The notes under the pieces are model-generated. The model searched no databases. It had not been told where the DNA came from and was given only the letters and a program-made list of their open reading frames with translations. From Pseudonocardia asaccharolytica DSM 44247 = NBRC 16224 (GTDB taxonomy: Bacteria > Actinomycetota > Actinomycetes > Mycobacteriales > Pseudonocardiaceae), in contig NZ_AUII01000004.1 in NCBI RefSeq assembly GCF_000423625.1, forward strand, positions 62,001-126,000: 64,000 nt of DNA, in the 5' to 3' direction. Of the stretch, positions 60,872 through 64,000 are shown in pieces. Made by a program: the position numbers and the translations under genes. The stretch's first letter is position 1, and each line of letters opens with the position of its first letter.

Positions 60872-61420
60872 ATGACACCCATGGCCGAGATGCGAGTGGT
60901 CGGAGTCGGATCCGGTTCCACGGTTGCCCAGCGGGTGCTCGTGCTGGGCACCCGGCAGCACGATCTGGCACCGGATCGCTACCTGGTGCTGTGGATCGGC
61001 GAGGCCGAGGCGGCGGCCATCGAGATGGAGCAGCGGCGGGTGACCCCGCCCCGGCCCGCGACACATCAGCTGATCGCCCAGGTGATCATGGCGCTGGGCC
61101 ATGAGCTGGCCGAGGTACGGGTCGTGGCGCTGTGTGACGAGGTGTTCCACGCCGAACTTGCGATGCGGTCGGGAGCGGTGGTCTCCGCGCGACCCAGCGA
61201 TGCGGTCGCGATCGCGCTGCACAGCCGGGTGCCGATCATGGCGACGCGGGAACTGCTCGACCAGGCCGCCGTGCCCAGCCTGGCCGGCATCACCCTGGTG
61301 CGCGCGTCGCCGCCCGCGCCATCCGAGCCGCGACGGCAGGCCGCGACCGAGGAACAGGAGATCGAGCGCTTCCGCAGCTTCCTCGAATCGGTTCGGCCCG
61401 AGGACTTCGATCCCTCCTGA
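60872..61420 (+). CDS. Bifunctional nuclease family protein (DUF151/BFN)
   Basis: A protein of 182 aa. The BFN/DUF151 core is visible: LWIGEAEAAAIEMEQRRVTP, the Ala/Leu-rich LIAQVIMALGHELAEVRVVA and ARPSDAVAIALHSRVPIMAT, whose SDAVALA-type motif defines the family. Family members have reported DNase/RNase activity. In mycobacteria a MerR gene adjoins the homologue Rv1829; here a truncated MerR precedes it by 19 bp. ATGs at 60872, 60881 and 60890 are possible starts. Confidence 0.85.
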   Translation: MTPMAEMRVVGVGSGSTVAQRVLVLGTRQHDLAPDRYLVLWIGEAEAAAIEMEQRRVTPPRPATHQLIAQVIMALGHELAEVRVVALCDEVFHAELAMRSGAVVSARPSDAVAIALHSRVPIMATRELLDQAAVPSLAGITLVRASPPAPSEPRRQAATEEQEIERFRSFLESVRPEDFDPS

Positions 61421-61437
61421 GCCGCACGGGCGGACGG

Positions 61438-62871
61438 TCAGTCCGCGACGACCGCCGGTCGCCGATCGGACCAGGGCATCGCCCGCTCCAGATCCGCCGC
61501 CAGCGCGAGCAGGGTCGCCTCCCCGGCGAGCCCGGCACCCAGTTGCACGCCGATCGGCCAGCCCTCGGCCGAGGAGCCGAGCGGCAGCGAGATCGCCGGC
61601 ATGCCCGTCACGTTCGACACCGCGGTGAACCCGGCGAAGCTGAAGATGCGGTCGTACCAGCCGCGAGCGTCCAATCCCGAGGCGTTCGCGTCGAGGTGGC
61701 CCAGCGGGGTGTTCGGCGCGCACGTCGTCGGGGTGAGCAGCACGTCGTGCTCGGTGAAGAACGCCGCGACCGCGCGGGTCGTCGCGTTGAACACCCGGTC
61801 CGCCGCGTACAGGTCCGCGGCGCGCAGCGTTCGGCCGTGCTCCGCGCAGGCAAGCGTGGTCGCCTCCAGGGTGTCCGGGCCGGGCGTGACGCCCACCGCG
61901 GTGGCGAGCTGATCCACCGCGTCGGCGAGGAAGCTGGTCCACGCCACCAGGTTGGCGTCGTCGAAGGCCGCGGCGTCGATCGTCGGGGCGGCCTCGACGA
62001 CGGTGTGCCCCATCGACTCCAGCTGCTCGGCGACCCCGCGCACAGCCGCCACGCACTGCGGGTCGACCGAACCCGGGCCCGACGACGGCGTGGTACTCAC
62101 CGCGATCCGCAGCGGGCGGCTGCCGGCTCGTACCTCCTCGGCGAACGGACGCTCCGGGGCCGGCAGCAGATAGCGGTCGCCGGGCTGGGCGCCGTGCACC
62201 GCGTCGAGCAGCCGCGCGCAGTCGCGCACCGTGCGGGTCACGGCGAACTCGATCGCCAACCCGAGCAGCAGGTCGCCGTAGTCCGGGCCGGGCGTCGTCC
62301 GCCCCCGGGTCGGCTTGAGCCCGACCAGTCCGCAGCATCCCGCCGGGATCCGGATCGAGCCGCCGCCGTCGTTGGCGTGCGCCATGGGCAGCGCCCGCGA
62401 GGCGACCAGGGCCGCCGAGCCACCGCTGGATCCGCCCGGGCTGCGCGTGGTGTCCCAGGGGTTGCGCACCGGTCCGGTGGCCACCGGCTCGGTGCTGGCG
62501 TTGAAACCCAGTTCGGGAGTCGCGGTGAGCCCCATCGTCGCCAGCCCCGCTGCCCGGAACTGGGCCATCAGGTAGCTGTCGCCCGGCATCGCGACCCCGT
62601 CGCCCAGCAGCCGGCTCCCGGCCCGCTGCGGGATACCGTCGGCGTGCAGGACGAGGTCCTTGATCGCGAACGGCACACCGGCGAACGGACCGTCCGCGGA
62701 GTACGCCAGTGGTTCGGCGAACCGCTCACCGACCAGGGCGTTGAGCTCGGGCTGCACCGCATCGAGCGCGGCGGCCGCCGCCTCCGCGACCTCATCGGGC
62801 TTGACCGCACCCTCGCGGATCAGCTCCGCCAATGCCGTCGCGTCGTGCGACACGTACTCGTCGACCCGCAT
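61438..62871 (-). CDS. Amidase signature family hydrolase
   Basis: A protein of 477 aa from ATG 62871 (GGGAGGAACCC just before). The Ser-cisSer-Lys triad is present: Lys in [12 protein letters not shown], the glycine-serine signature [20 protein letters not shown], and the nucleophile loop [20 protein letters not shown]. It hydrolyses a carboxylic amide; the substrate is unknown. The gene follows a LysR remnant on the same strand, and a regulator may have been lost. Confidence 0.93.
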   Translation of the reverse strand: MRVDEYVSHDATALAELIREGAVKPDEVAEAAAAALDAVQPELNALVGERFAEPLAYSADGPFAGVPFAIKDLVLHADGIPQRAGSRLLGDGVAMPGDSYLMAQFRAAGLATMGLTATPELGFNASTEPVATGPVRNPWDTTRSPGGSSGGSAALVASRALPMAHANDGGGSIRIPAGCCGLVGLKPTRGRTTPGPDYGDLLLGLAIEFAVTRTVRDCARLLDAVHGAQPGDRYLLPAPERPFAEEVRAGSRPLRIAVSTTPSSGPGSVDPQCVAAVRGVAEQLESMGHTVVEAAPTIDAAAFDDANLVAWTSFLADAVDQLATAVGVTPGPDTLEATTLACAEHGRTLRAADLYAADRVFNATTRAVAAFFTEHDVLLTPTTCAPNTPLGHLDANASGLDARGWYDRIFSFAGFTAVSNVTGMPAISLPLGSSAEGWPIGVQLGAGLAGEATLLALAADLERAMPWSDRRPAVVAD

Positions 62872-62995
62872 GGGTTCCTCCCTCAGCTGAACGCCCGGCG
62901 CGGTGACGGTCGGTATCCGGGCGCGGGCAGCCATCGGCAGATCGACCGATGTCCGAACGCCGGATCCACGCTCGGTTCGCCCACCGTAACGTGGC

Positions 62996-63147
62996 GGGGG
63001 TGATGTCGCACACATCCTCGCCGTCCAGTTCGGCGATGCCCACCCGGTCGCGCCCGGCAGGCCGGTGCCGGGCGGGCAGGGCGACGACCCGCTCCTCGTC
63101 GAACACCTCGTCGAATTGCAGCGGCGCGTGTCGGACCTCGACTTTTG
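62996..63147 (-). pseudogene. LysR-type regulator, substrate-domain fragment
   Basis: About 50 minus-strand codons read LQFDEVFDEERVVALPARHR, PAGRDRVGIAELDGEDVCDI and TPA, the effector-domain segment of a LysR-type regulator. Neither the DNA-binding part nor the C-terminus is present. It lies upstream of the amidase gene. Confidence 0.65.
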
Positions 63148-63371
63148 CGGTTACGCGCCTGCCTGCGCCCATGCCAGGTGCACCTCCCGGATTTCCTCTT
63201 CGGGTCTGGCGTCTCGCACGGTGGCGTTCGTCTGGCCGTACACCTACACCGCGGAGCGCGCGGCCGAACTGCTCGCCCCCGAACTGGCCAGGGGGCCTGC
63301 CGTGACCGGCGGCGTCGCTCAGGTGACGGGGCGGCGATCTGACCGCAGGGCCCGCCGGGCCCTGCGCTTGA
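63148..63371. other. Region without a recognisable gene
   Basis: A plus-strand frame contains VAFVWPYTYTAERAAELLAP and ELARGP but has neither a normal start nor a known family. I see no promoter, repeat or RNA gene here. Confidence 0.3.
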
Positions 63372-63752
63372 TCAGCCTGCGTTCCAGTCGACCAGTTGCA
63401 CGATCACACCGTTGGGGTCGCGTACCTGGAACGCTCGCTCGCCCCATTCCTCGCTGGTCAGCGGCATCGTGATGGCGACGCCCTCGGTCTGCAGCCGGGT
63501 CAGCTCGCCCTCGAGATCGTCGACCGTGAACGCCAGGATCAGCCCGGAGGCGTGGTCGTCGCGCTGGTCGGCGGGCAGGGTGGAAAGGCCGCGACGCAGG
63601 AAGACGACGTTCATCCCGGCGTCGTCGCGGGTGAGCGAGGCGAAGCCGGGCGCGGCCATCTCGGTGCGGAAGCCGAAGTGATCAACCAGGAAGGCGGTGG
63701 AGGCCTCGACGTCCTCCACATTCAGCGAGACGGCGGATGCGGTGATCTTCAT
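63372..63752 (-). CDS. VOC (glyoxalase/bleomycin resistance-like) family protein
   Basis: A protein of 126 aa from ATG 63752 with GAGAG upstream. The fold reads TASAVSLNVEDVEASTAFLV, DHFGFRTEM, then LILAFTVDDLEGELTRLQTE and QVRDPNGVIVQLVDW, with a metal-type Glu/Gln pattern. It may bind or modify a small toxic molecule. It diverges from a TetR regulator, with tandem GTAC repeats between them, so it is the likely regulatory target. Confidence 0.88.
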   Translation of the reverse strand: MKITASAVSLNVEDVEASTAFLVDHFGFRTEMAAPGFASLTRDDAGMNVVFLRRGLSTLPADQRDDHASGLILAFTVDDLEGELTRLQTEGVAITMPLTSEEWGERAFQVRDPNGVIVQLVDWNAG

Positions 63753-63770
63753 GCGGTGCTCTCTTCCATC

Positions 63771-63795
63771 GTACTTAGTACATTGTACACTGTAC
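63771..63795. promoter_or_regulatory. Four GTAC repeats at 7-bp spacing, TetR operator candidate
   Basis: GTAC occurs at 63771, 63778, 63785 and 63792, each separated by three bases. Any two neighbours form a palindrome such as GTACATTGTAC. The array lies between the VOC start and the TetR start, where a TetR repressor would control both genes. Confidence 0.65.
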
Positions 63796-63813
63796 GCTAA
63801 ACGCTGCGCCACA

Positions 63814-64000
63814 ATGGTCCCTGTGTCAAGTGACCGCAGCAGCGCCGGTGACCCGGACCGGACCCTCTCCCTGCTGTGGCGCGACGCCTCCGCCATCCCC
63901 CGCCGCGGACCGCGGCAGGGACTGGGCATCGACGTGGTCGTCGGCGCGGCGACGCGGCTGGCCGACGCCGAGGGGCTGGCGGCGGTCACGATGCGACGGG
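63814..64000 (+). CDS. TetR family regulator (3' truncated by window end)
   Basis: The first ~62 residues are visible from ATG 63814 (or GTG 63823). IPRRGPRQGLGIDVVVGAAT and RLADAEGLAAVTMRR are the usual start of TetR DNA-binding domains with a short N-terminal arm (LSLLWRDASA). The helix-turn-helix itself runs beyond the window. It diverges from the VOC gene across a GTAC repeat array that is probably its operator. Confidence 0.85.
   Translation, partial: MVPVSSDRSSAGDPDRTLSLLWRDASAIPRRGPRQGLGIDVVVGAATRLADAEGLAAVTMRR

Overview
The window is high-GC DNA with long ORFs, many GTG starts, purine-rich RBSs and many ATGA gene overlaps. Its best gene-by-gene matches are actinobacterial, including counterparts of the Mycobacterium tuberculosis Rv0079/Rv0081-Rv0087 and DosR-type genes. 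I infer a member of the Pseudonocardiales, possibly Pseudonocardia. All names come from reading motifs; no database was searched.

Region A (1-24.2 kb) is a decaying defence and toxin-antitoxin island. It opens with the end of a Ser/Thr kinase-TPR gene coupled to a 1,957-aa protein with a transglutaminase-like fold, DUF4011, an SF1 helicase, a degenerate nuclease and DUF3320. Directly after it are pieces of an mrr restriction gene split by an IS110-family element. Next come a putative TA pair, a Dph6-like ATP pyrophosphatase, a mosaic of TA fragments, an intact Phd/RelE-type pair, an orphan HTH antitoxin-like gene, an hsdR remnant, a second 1,487-aa SF1 helicase-nuclease, HigBA, and a GmrSD-type restriction protein (DUF262 + DUF1524) fused to an alkyltransferase-like module. 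Two broken copies of one HNH nuclease gene flank HigBA and the GmrSD gene. A graveyard of unrelated fragments (siderophore-binding protein, O-methyltransferase, sigma factor, FAD oxidase) closes the region.

Region B (24.3-30.1 kb) holds ordinary genes: a carboxymuconolactone decarboxylase-like protein, an M13 metallopeptidase, a frameshifted DUF2695-like gene, a SEC-C protein gene cut by an in-frame TGA, and a helicase-associated-domain protein.

Region C (30.1-37.6 kb) handles reactive sulfur and arsenic. A CsoR-family repressor with the Cys-x-Cys pattern of CstR, a YgaP-like rhodanese and a CstB-like persulfide dioxygenase form one operon with matching operators. Beside it lie arsM, an ArsR-GNAT (ArsN-like) fusion with a 17-bp inverted-repeat operator, a divergent MFS exporter, and an arsR-acr3-arsC operon.

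Region D (38.4-56.2 kb) resembles a hypoxia/dormancy island. It carries a CBS-pair protein, a RafH-like ribosome hibernation factor, an ECF41 (SigJ-like) sigma gene with DoxX, a CtpF-like P-type ATPase, Fur-catalase, a zinc alcohol dehydrogenase, and a six-gene complex I/hydrogenase-like operon in which every junction is an ATGA overlap. An Rv0081-like ArsR regulator heads that operon. The large subunit lacks the Ni-Fe cysteines, so the complex is an energy-converting hydrogenase-related (Ehr) type. Two DosR-box-like palindromes precede the RafH-like and CtpF-like genes.

Region E (56.2-64 kb) contains an acyl-CoA dehydrogenase, a GAF-PAS-GAF-SpoIIE phosphatase, a small PASTA protein, a truncated MerR regulator, a bifunctional nuclease (DUF151), an amidase, a LysR remnant, and a VOC protein divergent from a TetR regulator that runs off the end.

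A long perfect palindrome occurs twice (30.1 and 38.5 kb) and looks like a dispersed terminator-type repeat. No tRNA, rRNA or CRISPR array was seen.
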